Part shown: positions 30,632-41,629 of the stretch, one piece after another
Numbering within the stretch: the stretch's first letter is position 1
Layout: each line of letters starts with the position of its first letter
Origin: Hetaerina americana
Taxonomy: Eukaryota > Arthropoda > Insecta > Odonata > Calopterygidae
Reading direction: 5' to 3'
Length of the DNA: 64,000 bases
Assembly (NCBI GenBank): GCA_022747635.1
Contig: JAKTNV010000075.1
Location: forward strand, 1,364,001-1,428,000
Program-made: the position numbers and the translations under genes
The notes under the pieces: model-generated
The model's input: the letters and a program-made list of their open reading frames with translations, nothing else
Databases searched by the model: none
What the model was told of the DNA's origin: nothing

Positions 30632-33280
30632 TTAGGCAGTGTATACTTTTTTTTCGTGGGGGGGATAATCCCAGATATTTCTTAGGAGGGGGTTACCTGT
30701 GTTTTGTAAGATTGCGCGAAATGACGTCACTTGATTGCGGATAAATTCCGCGACGGAAGGGAGTTTGTGGGCTAGACGGACATCGGCCATCCGGGTCAGT
30801 TTGCTGATGCGTAACATGGCCCGGATGGATTTATTCTGGGAAATTTCCAACTTGGTCCAAATCGACTTGCGGACGCCGAAAACCTCGCACCCGTAGAGGA
30901 GCTGCGGGCGGATGATCGCCGTGTACAGGCGAATTCGTTCGGCTGGCGAGAGAGGAACCACTGGCGGTAAGGCAGCCGAGTTGGTTCCTCGCGACTACAG
31001 CTTTGCGGCGGCAAAATTCAATTTGAGGCGAGAAAGAGAGCTTTGAATCTAGAACGATACCCAAAAAGCGATGCGAAGAGGCTCGTGGAATTCTGTTTGT
31101 TGAAGAGTAAAGGGACGTGCGAGGGAAGTTTACGAGTGCGTTCGAAGTGAACGTGTGTACTTTTTCCGCGTTGATATTTATTTACCATGTTTTCGTCCCT
31201 GTATGTATTTTTCGTAGGTGCGCATTTAATTTCGTTATATTTGTGTGGCATTGTCGGGATGAAGCTGCGATCGCGGTATCGTCAGCGTACATATGAATGG
31301 ATGTGAGTGGAGTAAACGGTAAATCATTCACGTAAATATTGAATAGAAGGGGGCTAAGGAGGGAGCCTTGAGGCACTCCCGCCCCCGCTTGTCGCGTCGA
31401 AGAGAGAAAGTCGCCTGACGTCACGACGAATTTCCGACTCAAAAGGAAGCTTTGGATAATAAGGAGGGGGGAGGGAAAGCGGGAGAGGTGGAGTTTGTAA
31501 AGGAGGCCTTCGTGCCAGACACGGTCAAAGGCTCTGGCGACGTCTAAAAACACAGCGTCTGTGACTATTTTCTGGTTGAATCCGTGCGAGATTTTTTCAC
31601 AAAGGCGGAGGACATGGTGGTTGGCCGACACGTGTTCACGAAAGCCCAGCTGTTATTTTCAAAGGCGTGTTTTTGGAGACGATCGAGAAGGATTTTTTCA
31701 AAAATTTTTGAAATGTTTGAAAGTAATGTAATCGGTCGGCTGTTACCGGGAATGGTGGCGTATTTTCCGGGTTTGGGCAGAAGGAAGATTTTGCCAAGTT
31801 TCCAAGGAGAAGGATAGTGGGAACAGATATAACAGTGATTAAAAAGGTCGGAAAGGATGAGCGGGAAGGACGGGATATTGGAAGCGAGTTTTAGTTCTCG
31901 GTTGGAAACGTTGTCCAACCTGGGAGCTTTTCTCGCGGAAAGGGAAGAGAGAATAGACGAAATCTCCTTTGCCGAAGTGATCGGTTCGAGAGAAGACGAA
32001 TTGGGAGGAATGGAATTTAGAAACTGGCGGATTTCTGGATCGAGAGGAGAAGAGGAAGGATCCACAGACATGGTGGACTCGAGGTGATCGGCCTGGATGT
32101 CCGCCTTGCGCTGTGGATCGAAAATAAATGTATCGCGGAATTTAATCGGGGGATTGGTTGCTTTTGGGCGGCGACGAAGAGATTTCGACAACCGCCATAG
32201 GGAATTGTCTTTGAAGGAAAGGGATTCAATATGACTGAGCCATTCCTGAGCGGAGTAGGCTGAGATAGCCTTTTTTACTTCCGCCGCGAGTCTATTATAC
32301 GCGGTTTTAAGTTCGGGAGTTCTTTCGCGCTGCCAGGTACGTCTGGCAACGTTGCGACGCTTGATTTTAAAAAGAATGTTGGCGGGGAGAGGGTGACGCC
32401 CTTCTCTTGCACGTGGCTTGAAAATATACTTCGTGACCGATCGTCTGGCCTCGGAAAAGGCTTCGGCAACGGCCGAGGCACGGTGGTCGAGATCCTCGGG
32501 GGAGGGGGAGGAAAGGGGAGACAGCTGCCCGAGTTTGTTTGCAAGGGTATCGGGGAACCGAGCCCAGTCAATGACCTGGCGGGGAGGGGGGAGATGGGCT
32601 TGCGACTCAAGGGTAAGACGAAAGAGAAGGGGGAGGTGGTCCGAGGCGAAGTCTCGAACGACCGAGGGACGCTCGTGGAAGGGGAGGTTGACCGAAAGTG
32701 CGAAAACAATTACGGAGCACGTGCGCGGGGACCGAGACATGTGGGTCGGTTCGGAAGGGGCGAGGATGGAAACGGGTTTGCCCTCGACGAAGGCAAGGAG
32801 GGTACGGCCGTTGGTGTTCGTAGACGAGCAATTCCACGCGACATGTCTCGAATTCCAATCTCCGACGAACAAACCGTTCTTACTCGGAGACGTCAGCAGA
32901 GAAAGATCGTTTCTATTCAATTTACGTGAACGACCAGGACTATTGTAAATGGAAAAGATGTTAATGTGTCCGAGCGTGGTATGGACTTTTATTCCTAGAG
33001 CCTCTATGTTCGCCAATATGGGTACGTCTAGTAGGGAGTGCGACAGATTACGCTTGACTAGAACAGCTACTCCTCCCCCTGGAGTGTTCCTGTCCAATCT
33101 ATGTGTAATGTAATGGTCCGAGTGAAAAGAGATATTTGGTTTTAAAAAGGTTTCTTGTAAGAGTATGATATCAATGTGATGCGTGGTAGCGTTGTGTAAA
33201 AGTTCGTGTTTTTTGTGGTGTAAGCCGTTACAATTCCATGAAAGTATATTTAAATTAGAAGTTACGTTCCCCGTGTGCAA
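30632..33280 (-). pseudogene. C ORF2, intact endonuclease plus broken reverse transcriptase
   Basis: The first 571 codons (33280-31565) are open. The EN has SWNCNG, LLQETFLKP, GGGVAVLVKR, GDWNSRHVAWN and ASDHLP, so all catalytic motifs are present. The linker is followed by RT fingers (SARKAPRLDNVSN, FLLPKPGKYATIPGN, RPITLLSNISKIFEK). A small deletion at about 31645 shifts the frame, and the palm continues in 31631-31182 with FLDVARAFDRVWHEG, GVPQGSLLSPLLFN and YADD. Two more frame changes precede the C-terminal part (30961-30632). No clear ATG is seen at the start; the ORF1 stop lies just upstream. Confidence 0.88.
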
Positions 33281-33281
33281 A

Positions 33282-35062
33282 TTATGTGTGCATACTGAGT
33301 AGCTGCTCTAGAATATACATTTTTTTCTCCTGAAATGTGGGAGCGTTTTGAATGCCCGCCATGATTAAACGGAACCATCGCAGCAGTTCTGGGCCATCTG
33401 GGTTCGCAGTCGAAGGAAGGGGCGGGGAACCGAGTCCGGAGCATGGAGGGGAGGAGGGGAAGCAGGGTCGCCAGGGGGAGAGTGACCATGTGGTCGGGAA
33501 AGGGTCTTGGCGGGGAAGGCCGAGGACGAGTCCACAGCTGAGGCGAAAGAGCGGGAGAGGGGGGGAAGGATTCCGGCGGGAATCGCTCGGCCCGAGGCCG
33601 CGCGGCGTTCAAAATTTTTTTTCTTCGCCTAGCGATGAATTTCGCAACCGCAGTTATTCGCGGGGTGGTCTTTCAGGCAGAGAAAGCATGTAGCGGGGGT
33701 CTCCCTAGATTTCTCGCATGCAGCGCTCAAGTGGGCGCCACCGCAGCGAACACAGTTTGGATTTAGGTGGCAGTGATTTTTTGTGTGCCCGATGCGTTGG
33801 CAACGATGGCATTGCACCGGGTCACCCGATTTACGGAATGGTGAGATTTGCACGCGGAGACCCGCGAGCGCGTGAATATTTAAGAAGGCCACCGAATCGA
33901 CGTCGCTCGCGCAAGAGACGTGACACGTGTTTGTCGGGTAACTGTCGACCGCCTTAATATTAGCCTCCCGCTCTTCGTCTGAAGGACGAGTCGAGAAGAT
34001 TCGGCGAACCGAAATGACCGGAAAACCCAGCGATTTGATATTATCAAGTATTGTCTCGTCCGACACGGCGGGAAATATGCCTCGCAGAGCGAATTCTTTC
34101 CGCTTATTTTCGGGCAGCTGGTATGTTACAAAAGGGATTTCTAAGACCTTTAGAATACCGTTTACCGCGGTATAATCCGCGATGTTGCTGCACTTAATTA
34201 CAGCTGTAGTCCTGCCCGTGGAGTGGGAAATGGGCGGAGTGGAGCATGCCCGTTGCATACGAGCATGTAACTCAGCCCATTTTGAGATGTCCGCGAGTCG
34301 AAACGGAGGGAGCCTACCAGCGCGCGAAGATTGCGACGGAGTCGCTTCGGAGAGCGGTTGAGGATCCGGTCGTGAGGCGGCCGGAGCGCTAGCGGGGGAA
34401 GTGGTGAACGGTTCACTCAGAAGCGTGAACCGGTTCTGAACCGCCGTTGAAGACGGCGGAGCAGCGGAAATCGCGCCTGAAGCCATTTGTCGACGACGCT
34501 TATTGAGCACTATCTTAAAACCATCATCTGAGGTTGGGGGAATGCCATTTGCTGAAGGAAAGCCATTTTTTGGGATAACATGATCGGAATATTGACCGGT
34601 AAGAGAAGAGTCACTCACCGGAGGTTCGGGGTTCGGCTCTGCTGCGACGTCCATCGGCACGGGCGCAGGAGAGGTGTCAGGGAGCGTGGTCGGAGTCAAT
34701 TCGATGGCTGCGGCACCAGAAGGAGCAGAAGAGGAGGCGGCGGTGATCGGACGAGCGTCAGGTGTCGGCGAAGTGAAGCGAAGATCGTTGAGTAGTTCAT
34801 CCCTTTCGTTCACTGAGAGGGCGGCAAGAGCGGCTCTCGCGGCGGCCACAGCTGATTCCGCGGGCGATGCAGCCATCGCGGAAGAGGAAACGACCGTTGT
34901 TACACGTGAATCCGAGTTAGCATCCTCGGAAGCCGGAATGTACTGAAGGATGGCTCGGCGACGGAGGGATTGCGTCCCGAGGTTGACATTTGCGTCCCGA
35001 CAACCTCGGGGATGGTATAGCGGGCCTTCAACGTGTTTTTTCGTTGTAAGCTTAACACTCAT
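33282..35062 (-). pseudogene. C ORF1, gag-like zinc-knuckle protein (477 open codons, late stop)
   Basis: The ATG is at 35062-35060. The protein has an Ala/Ser/Pro-rich N-terminal half with LAALSVNERDEL, an SDDGFKIVLNKRRR segment, and the pre-C2HC region (TYQLPENKRKEFALRG). CHRCQRIGHTKNHC, CVRCGGAHLSAAC and CFLCLKDHPANNCGC follow. A TAG at about 33632 replaces the Glu of the GCEIHREAKKKF seen in C2. The remaining ~115 codons (Pro/Ser-rich, ending in a leucine-rich EQLLSMHT) continue in nearby frames. Otherwise it is well preserved. Confidence 0.88.
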
Positions 35063-35402
35063 AATAAAATAATTTCACTATGAAAGGCGTTCACTCATAA
35101 TTGATCACAAACTCCAGTGAAGTCTAGCCCGCTGAGCGGGGCAAGAGGGGAAGGAGGGGAGGGAAAAGAGAAAGGCCACGGCCGAGCGGCGACGGGGCCT
35201 GGGCGACCGGGCGACGCGCAGACTGGGCGCGCTGCAGGGGGAGGGAGTGGCACGCGACCGGCCTGCCTGGCGCGGTCGGGCGAGCGGCGGCTCCGGCGGG
35301 GACAAAGGGTCCGCACGGCGGCACTTGAGAATCACAAAGGCGGCACGAAATTTTCACAAAGAAAGAAGGCGCACAGACCGAAAAAAACACGTCCGTTCTC
35401 AA
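35063..35402 (-). promoter_or_regulatory. C 5' UTR, GC-rich leader
   Basis: This GC-rich leader starts with gagaacggacgtgt on the coding strand, as in A1. It contains long C/G-rich tracts. An internal promoter is expected by class but not identified. The 30 bp above it (35403-35434) are neither clearly D nor C. Confidence 0.5.
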
Positions 35403-35429
35403 CCACGGTTGAGTAGAGAGTCCAATCAA

Positions 35430-37122
35430 TCAATGAATCTGGCTGATAAATTCCGCCAGTCTGAGTATTTGAAGGGAGGTAGAAAGTCCTTCCCGGAATC
35501 CCATTTGTTCTGGCCTAATTACGTCATTGGTCCGTAGGAAGAGGTCTAGACGGGCTTTTAAAATTGATTCAAACAGCTTAGAGATAGATGAAAGTAAGGA
35601 AATAGGTCTAGGGTTTAAAGGAATTGTCGGGTCTTTGCCTGGCTTGGGAAGCAGGCACACTTTTGCTATTTTCCAGGAATCTGGAAAGTAGCAAGAGGAA
35701 AGACAGTTATGAAATAAGCCCAGTAGGTGACGAACGGCCGCCAGTGGCGCGTTCTTTAATTGCCTGTTTGAAATTTCATCAATACCCGGGGTTTTTTTCG
35801 GGTTTAAGTACTTAATAGTCATTCTAAGCTCCGTCTCAGTGACCGGCTGGAACATAGGAGTCGGAAGGAGACCTAAGCTACTTACAGCAGCCTCGGCCTC
35901 TTCGTCCTCCTGCGTCCTTGGCCAGTCGGTTTTAAGAGTCATGGTTTCCTGGAACGCATTGGCTAGGATTTCTGCCTTGTCATTGGCGTCGAAGTACAGG
36001 TTGTCGTTATGCCTGATGGGCTGGTCTGGACGGCCTTTTTTAGTCAGTTGCTTAGCAGCCTTCCAAAGGGATCCGTCGTCGAAGGAAAGGTTGTCGAGTT
36101 TGTCTCTCCATTGGTCATTAAACCGGTTTCTGATCTCGCGTTTGACGCAGGACGCGAAAAAGTTATAACGCCGTTTATAGGCACCATCCCTGGTTCGCGC
36201 CCATTGTCTGCGGGCCTTGTTGCGCTGTTTTATGAGTAGCAGGATGTCGTCGGGTAGGGCGTTTGAAGGAGGAGGGGGATGAGGGTACGGGAGCGATGCC
36301 AGTGCATGCGCGTGTGGCATTGCCTCGGTTATGGCCAAGACATGAGCGTCAATGTCCTGCCGGGCTGAGGAGTGTGGGATTGTGATTGAGGAAAAGGCTT
36401 CTTCTGCTATGGAGGCGAACTGTTTCCAGTTCGTCTTGGAAGGAAGGGAAGGAGGCTGCTCATAAGGGCAGTCGCAATGTCGGTTTTAATCGGGTAATGA
36501 TCACTGGAGAGATCGGAAAGTACAGTTGGAGTCGTTATGTAAGGCAGATTTTTCGTTAGGCAGAAATCCAGGATGTCTTCACCACCACGGCTGTCAATGT
36601 GCGTCGCCGCTAGTGGCACTTCGACGTCTACCATGATGGAATTAACAATGTTATGCAAACGCCGGCCATTAGTATTCGCGGACCGGCACCCCCATTCCGT
36701 ATGTTTTGAATTCCAATCGCCGATGGCTACGACGCGACTGTCAGTCGGGAATAAGGGACGAATTTCGTGAGGAACAATAGTTTTACCACAAGGTTGGTAA
36801 ACGGAATAGATGTCAAGTTCACCTATGGGAGTCGTATTCCGACGCATTCTAATGTACTAAGGGCGTATCCTTTCAGTGCTTTGTGTTTAATAGATGATTT
36901 TACTGCGATGAGCACGCCTCCACCGCGAGCAGTGGGACGGTCTCGCCGATATGTGGTATAGTTGGGTATGTGGAATCTGTGACTGGGTGTTAGATGCGTC
37001 TCCTGAAGGGCGACTACATCAAAATTGCCAGAGCTTATAAAATTTTTGAATTCCCGTTGGCGGCCGAGTATGCCGTTGCAATTCCAACTGAGAAGGCAAA
37101 TGTTGCGGAGCTTACTAGTCAT
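35430..37122 (-). pseudogene. D ORF2, endonuclease and N-terminal RT, truncated by C
   Basis: The ATG at 37122-37120 overlaps the ORF1 stop (TAATG). The EN has LLSWNCNGILG, ALQETHLTP and GGGVLIAVK (37122-36823). A frameshift near 36835 leads to DSRVVAIGDWNSKHTEWG and LSSDHYP (36847-36407). Another break leads to the linker and RT fingers (36338-35430): KKTPGIDEISN, VCLLPKPGKDPTIP and RPISLLSSISKLFE, then RPEQMGFREGLSTSLQILRLAEFI. The frame ends there. The palm with YADD is missing. Confidence 0.85.
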
Positions 37123-39926
37123 TAAGCTCGTGCAACTCGCATAATTGCTGGAGCATAAAGATTTTCTTCTCCGTTTTTGTCTTTAAGAGACTTAATTGGT
37201 TGTGAATGGACATAAAATATCCAAATAGTCTGTTCTCCGTGTACGGAATTAGAAGTAGGAAGGTTTGGTAGGTGACTATTAGAGAAAGAAGAGGATTGTG
37301 AAATAGTGCCGCCGGGCATAAGTGGGTTGATACAATGGGGAGGAGGGATTCTAGGAGGGGGTAGAGAGGGAAATGGGTTGTTGGCGGTAAAAGACTTTTG
37401 GCCCTGCAAAGGACCTCGAGCTCTAGGAGCCCAAGCGTTCCTGTCAGGAGCCGGGGCAGGTATTAATGTTTTCCCTTGGGCTGATCCTCGGGGGGTTGTG
37501 TCGCACTTTTCTCTCGCCAATCTTCGCTGATTTTCCCATTTGAAAACGGGACAACCGCGATAATTGGCGGGGTGCTCCATTGTGCAGTTGACGCATCGCG
37601 CGGGCGTACTGCGGTCTTTCTTTTCACATTCGGATGTTAAGTGTGGACCGGCGCACTTAACGCAACGGGGCCGAATGTTACAATAATTTTTGGTATGCCC
37701 GAAGCCCTGGCATGTGTGGCACTGTACAACGCCCTTAGGTTTGGTGAATTTTGATATATTCACCCGCATGGTCAACAAATATTTGATTTTAAGGAGGTCC
37801 CCTGGTTGCGGATCATTTGTTAAAATCACATGGTATACTGGCACCAATCGCTTGGTGCCAGTTGTTTTTCCTTCCATCCTATCCAAATAGGTGGGTTTGG
37901 TGGTGGTGAGTTGAACGACACTCTTTGTCTTGTACCCCAGATGTTGTAATTCTGCCTCCAGGTCTTTAGCATTAACGTCGCCTACCAGGTTTTTGACGCA
38001 ATACTCCTTTAATCTATCGGCTGGAAGCTGATAGGACGTGTATTCCAAATCTCTGGTTTTCAGAATCTGCCTGGTTTTGACATAGTCTTCTACGCTGGCA
38101 CAAGTGATCGCTACAGCGTTTATCCCCTTGAGAGTACATTTTGACGGCGAGAGCAGATTGGCCGTCAACTCCTTCGCCAAGTCCACCCAACCCTTAACAT
38201 TGTGGACGGTAATGGCTGGAATTTTATGGAGATTATTTTACTTGCGGCTGAGTCTCCATCACCTCAGCCGCAGTTTCAATGGGTGTGAATCTATTGGTGT
38301 GCGTGATTTCCGGAGAGTACAATTCTACGCCTTTTTAGAGGGATGCCTTTTTTCCTGGAGACGACAGTGAAGCCGTCATCTCCTTGACCATGCGGTGTTT
38401 GCGCATGTGGGCCTGTGTGGAGTGGTTCGGCGAGAGGGAGGGTAACAGTGGTTGTCGCTGAAGAGGTGGACGCGTTTGCCGTGTTTTTCGGTCCAACGGC
38501 TGTTTTTGCGGTACCTTAAAAAGCGACCGTTTCTTTTTTATTGATAGTTTGCCGCTTTTGGATGGCGGCAATGGCTGCGGCTGATGCCGGAGATGGTGAA
38601 GCTATTACATTTTTCCCCTTACAAGAGGTTTTTCCAGTTTTACATGTGTCCAACTGTAAGTTGTCTGGCCTTTCAATCTGTCCGGCCGAGCCGGATTTAC
38701 TATTTTTACCGTTTTCTCCTATTTTCGGGTCCTCTGTTGCCCTTATACCAAAGGTATAGACTGGTCTGGTCTCAACGCCCTTAGGTTTGGTGAATTTAGA
38801 TATATTCACCCGCATGGTCAAAAGGTATTCAATTTTAAGAAGGTCCCCTGGTTGGGGATCATTTGTTAAGATGACATGATAAACTGGCACCAATCGCTTG
38901 ATGCCAGTTGTTTTCCCTTTCATCCTGTCCTCATAGCTAGGTTTACTGGTGGTCAGTTGTACGACGCTTTTTACCTTGTACCCCATTTGGTGTAATTCTA
39001 GCTCTAAGTCCTTTGCATTTACGTCGCCTACCAGGTTTTTTACGCAATACTCTTTCAGCCTATCGGCTGGAAGCTGGTAAGACGTGTATTCTAGATCCCT
39101 GATTTTAAGAATATGTTCGGTTTTAATATAATCCTCTGTGCTGGTACAAGTTATTGCTACGGTGTTTGGCCCCTTGAGGATACATTTGGGCGGCGAGAGC
39201 AGATTTGTCGTCAACTCCTTAGCCAATTCAACCCACCCTTTCACATTGTGGACGGTTATGGCCGGGATTTTGGGTGATTTTGGTACGGACGGCTGTCTCC
39301 ATCACCTCAGCCGATGATTCGATGGGTGTAAACCTGTTTGCATGAGTAATGTCTGTGGAGTCTAAAATTCTTCGCCTCTTGAGCGGGGTACCTTTTTTCC
39401 TGGAGACGACAGTGAAGCCGTCGTCTCCTTGACCATGCGGTGTTTGTGCTTGTGGGCCTGTGTTGAGCGGTTCGGCGAGAGGGCGGGTACCAATGGTCGT
39501 TGCTGAAGAGGTGGACGTTGTTAATTGGTCGTTACTGTTATTGGCCATGTTCCTCGTTTCCACGGCTGTTTCGGAGGTACCTACTGAAGTGACCTTTTCT
39601 TGTTGTTTATTGCCCATTTGCTGCTTTTGAAGGGCGGCAATGGCTGCGGCTGTCGCCGGGGATGGCGAGGCTATTTCGCTGTTGTGTTTACGAGAGCTTT
39701 TTTTGATGTCGAGAGCTCCTGTCTGTAAAATTACTGGCCTCTGAGCCTGACCGGCCGGACCGGATTTACCATTTTCGGGGTTTATTTCCTTTCGTGGGTC
39801 CTCTTTTGCCCGTGTACCGAAAGTGTATACTTTTTTAAACATTCCTTGCAACGGCAAGGGAGGTGGCGTTGAAATTAGGTCTCTAATATCGTTGGCAATC
39901 TTCGCCGTGTCGGACGAGTCGGCCAT
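37122..39926 (-). pseudogene. D ORF1, gag with internal ~1.05-kb tandem duplication
   Basis: The ATG is at 39926 (MADSSDTAKIANDIRDL). Unit 1 (39830-38774) runs from KVYTFGTRAKEDP through DDGFTVVSRKKG and the pre-C2HC domain (TSYQLPADRLKEYCVKNLV) to KFTKPKGV. Instead of entering the knuckles, the frame re-enters a second VYTFGIRATEDP, and unit 2 (38773-37728) repeats the same order. Only after the second KFTKPKGV do the knuckles follow: CHTCQGFGHTKNYC, CVKCAGPHLTSEC and CVNCTMEHPANYRGC. Frame changes occur near 39235 and between 38520 and 38190. A basic tail ends at 37122. Confidence 0.85.
37728..39830 (-). repeat. Two-unit direct repeat inside D gag (~1.05 kb each)
   Basis: Units are 38774-39830 and 37728-38773. 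The left edges share caacgcccttaggtttggtg (38774 and 37728), and the right edges lie at the codons for VYTFG. The units are homologous along their whole length but clearly diverged, with many substitutions and indels, so this is not a recent exact copy. Confidence 0.85.
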
Positions 39927-40040
39927 TTCGTGGTATTTTTCTGAGCGCGGTGATGCTCCGAATTGCTATCATCACGCAGCAGCCGATAACATGGCAGACG
40001 CAGCATCTGAATGTTTTGATTGGAATTTGATCAGACATTG
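39927..40040 (-). other. D 5' UTR (short)
   Basis: About 110 bp of sequence lie upstream of the D ATG, ending at the junction with the divergently oriented E3. The boundary between the two leaders is inferred, and no repeat or TSD is visible. Confidence 0.4.
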
Positions 40041-40179
40041 AATTTGTCGAAATGGAATTTTCGAATTTTTATTCTGATCTTCGTGTCCGCCTGCTCATTT
40101 TGCACCTCTTTTCATCGTGCCGCTTACATCTTTGGCAATTGATAAAGCTGCAGCGACTTCATCGCGTCAGCTCGTTGCC

Positions 40180-41629
40180 ATGGCGACCGCCCCGTCGCCA
40201 TGCGTTTCCCGTCCCGGTTCTCCCGTGGACGATGAGGGGTTCATTACACCGCGGCGCCAAGCCAAGGTGATAGCTCCACTATTCAAGCGTCCATTTACAT
40301 CGCTTATAGACGCCACCCTCAAGCGTGCACGCAACTCTGCGGATGCGTTTATCCCGACGCCGACGTCAAATACTTTCGCGGTGCTCGCCCCAGCGACCGA
40401 TTCATCCGAACCGGTCACAGCGGCCATGGAGGAAGATCCAGCTTCCTCCCAGGGAGGCAATCCCGAACCACCGTCCCAGCCGTGCCAAGCGCCCCCCTCC
40501 TCTCGTCGTTTACGACGTTGAGGACGTGCGCGCCTTTCGCGATTTGATCCGTTCAGCTGTAACGGATCAATCGTCCACCGTGTCATATGGAGAGTCATCG
40601 GCGCACGTGCAGACACGTAACATCGAGGACTTTCACTCCTTGAGAAAGGCCCTCTCAGAGGCGGACGCCCAAATGTCGACTTGGGGAGTCGGGGAGGAGA
40701 AGACCACGGCATTTACTTTCCGTGGCCTTTCGTCGCGCCACCAGGTGAATGACCTGCTCGAGGATCTTCGCGACATCGATGTCGACGCGCGTCGGGCTCG
40801 CCAGTTGACTTCCGAAGGGAAGCCGATCGGCGTTTTCGTCGTAAACATCGCATCCAATGACAAATGGCCGATATCGTCCATTAAGGCGCTACGCAGCGTT
40901 GGGAACAACGTGGTGTCGGTCCGACTTTACGTTTATCGGGACCCGCAGCTTTGCCACCGCTGCTCGCGTTTCGGCCACGGCAGCTTCTGCTAGGCATCCC
41001 CCCGCTGCCCATTATGTTCCGGAGCTCATCACTTGGAGGATTGCGCGCGGAACGGCGAGGAGAAATGCCCAAGCTGCAACGGAGCGCACTCGGCTTTCTC
41101 TCCGCAATGCCCAAAATGGATAGCGGAGAAGGAGAGGCGTGCTGAAAAGCCGTCTCAAAAACGCCGCGGACGAGGACCAGCTGCAGCCCCTAACACCAGG
41201 GCACCGACATCCCAAGCGCCAACCAACACGTTTCCTGTTGCCTCTTTGGGCACCAGAAACGCGTGGAAAGGCGCAGACGCATCCCGCGGATCAGCTCCTC
41301 AGCGTCCATCTCCACGTACGCGCCTGGGAATACAATTCCCAGTCCTCCCGGTTCCTGCAGCGAGCACCACAGAAACAGCCGCGTCGCTCATGGTCCCCCT
41401 GCGAGACTGGAAACGCCAGCAGAGGACGGCGGCATCCCAGCCTTCGGTCCTTTTAGGGGCCACATCCACTTCGGCCGCCGCTGAGTCGGACGTCGCCGCA
41501 GAGGAGAATCCCCTTTTCAGCGTTCTCGGAACGCTGGCCACCATCTCCGCTGCGCTGCAGACGCAGCTCCAGGTCCTCTCGGCAACGCTGCAGCAGCTGC
41601 CGGCTCTTCTTGCGATCCGTCATGGATAA
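40180..41629 (+). pseudogene. E3 ORF1, gag-like zinc-knuckle protein
   Basis: The ATG is at 40180 (MATAPSPCVSRPGSP). A +1 change near 40480 leads into the frame carrying PPPLVVYDVEDVRAFRDLI, AFTFRGLSSRHQVNDLLEDL and VRLYVYRDPQLCHRCSRFGHGSFC. A TAG at 40991-40993 falls right after the first knuckle. The frame then continues with CPLCSGAHHLEDC and CPSCNGAHSAFSPQC, a basic segment (KRRGRG), a Pro/Ser-rich region and a leucine-rich end. The stop at 41627-41629 overlaps the ORF2 ATG (ATG-GA-TAA). It shares its architecture with E5. Confidence 0.85.

Larger units (their letters stand above)
30281..35402 (-). mobile_element. C: near full-length Jockey-clade LINE
   Basis: The order is a 5' UTR (35402-35063), ORF1 gag (35062-33282), ORF2 EN and RT (33280-30632) and a 3' UTR (30631-30281). 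Its 5' end carries the same motif as A1. It sits at the broken end of the D RT (35430) and its 3' end joins E2, all in the same orientation. This is the best-preserved Jockey-type copy: the gag and the first 571 codons of ORF2 are open apart from one late nonsense codon in ORF1. Confidence 0.88.
35435..40040 (-). mobile_element. D: Jockey-clade LINE with duplicated gag half, 3'-truncated
   Basis: The order is 5' UTR (about 40040-39927), ORF1 with an internal tandem duplication (39926-37122), ORF2 EN and RT fingers (37122-35430). It is cut by the 5' end of C. Its knuckles (CHTCQGFGHTKNYC and HPANYRGC) and EN are Jockey-like but clearly distinct from A and C. It is the last minus-strand element before the strand switch at about 40040. 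Confidence 0.83.

Noticed and set aside
32393..32948. Long plus-strand open frames (about 178 and 176 codons) opposite the C endonuclease
   Set aside because: The minus-strand frame encodes a clear endonuclease with all its motifs. The antisense openness follows from codon composition.
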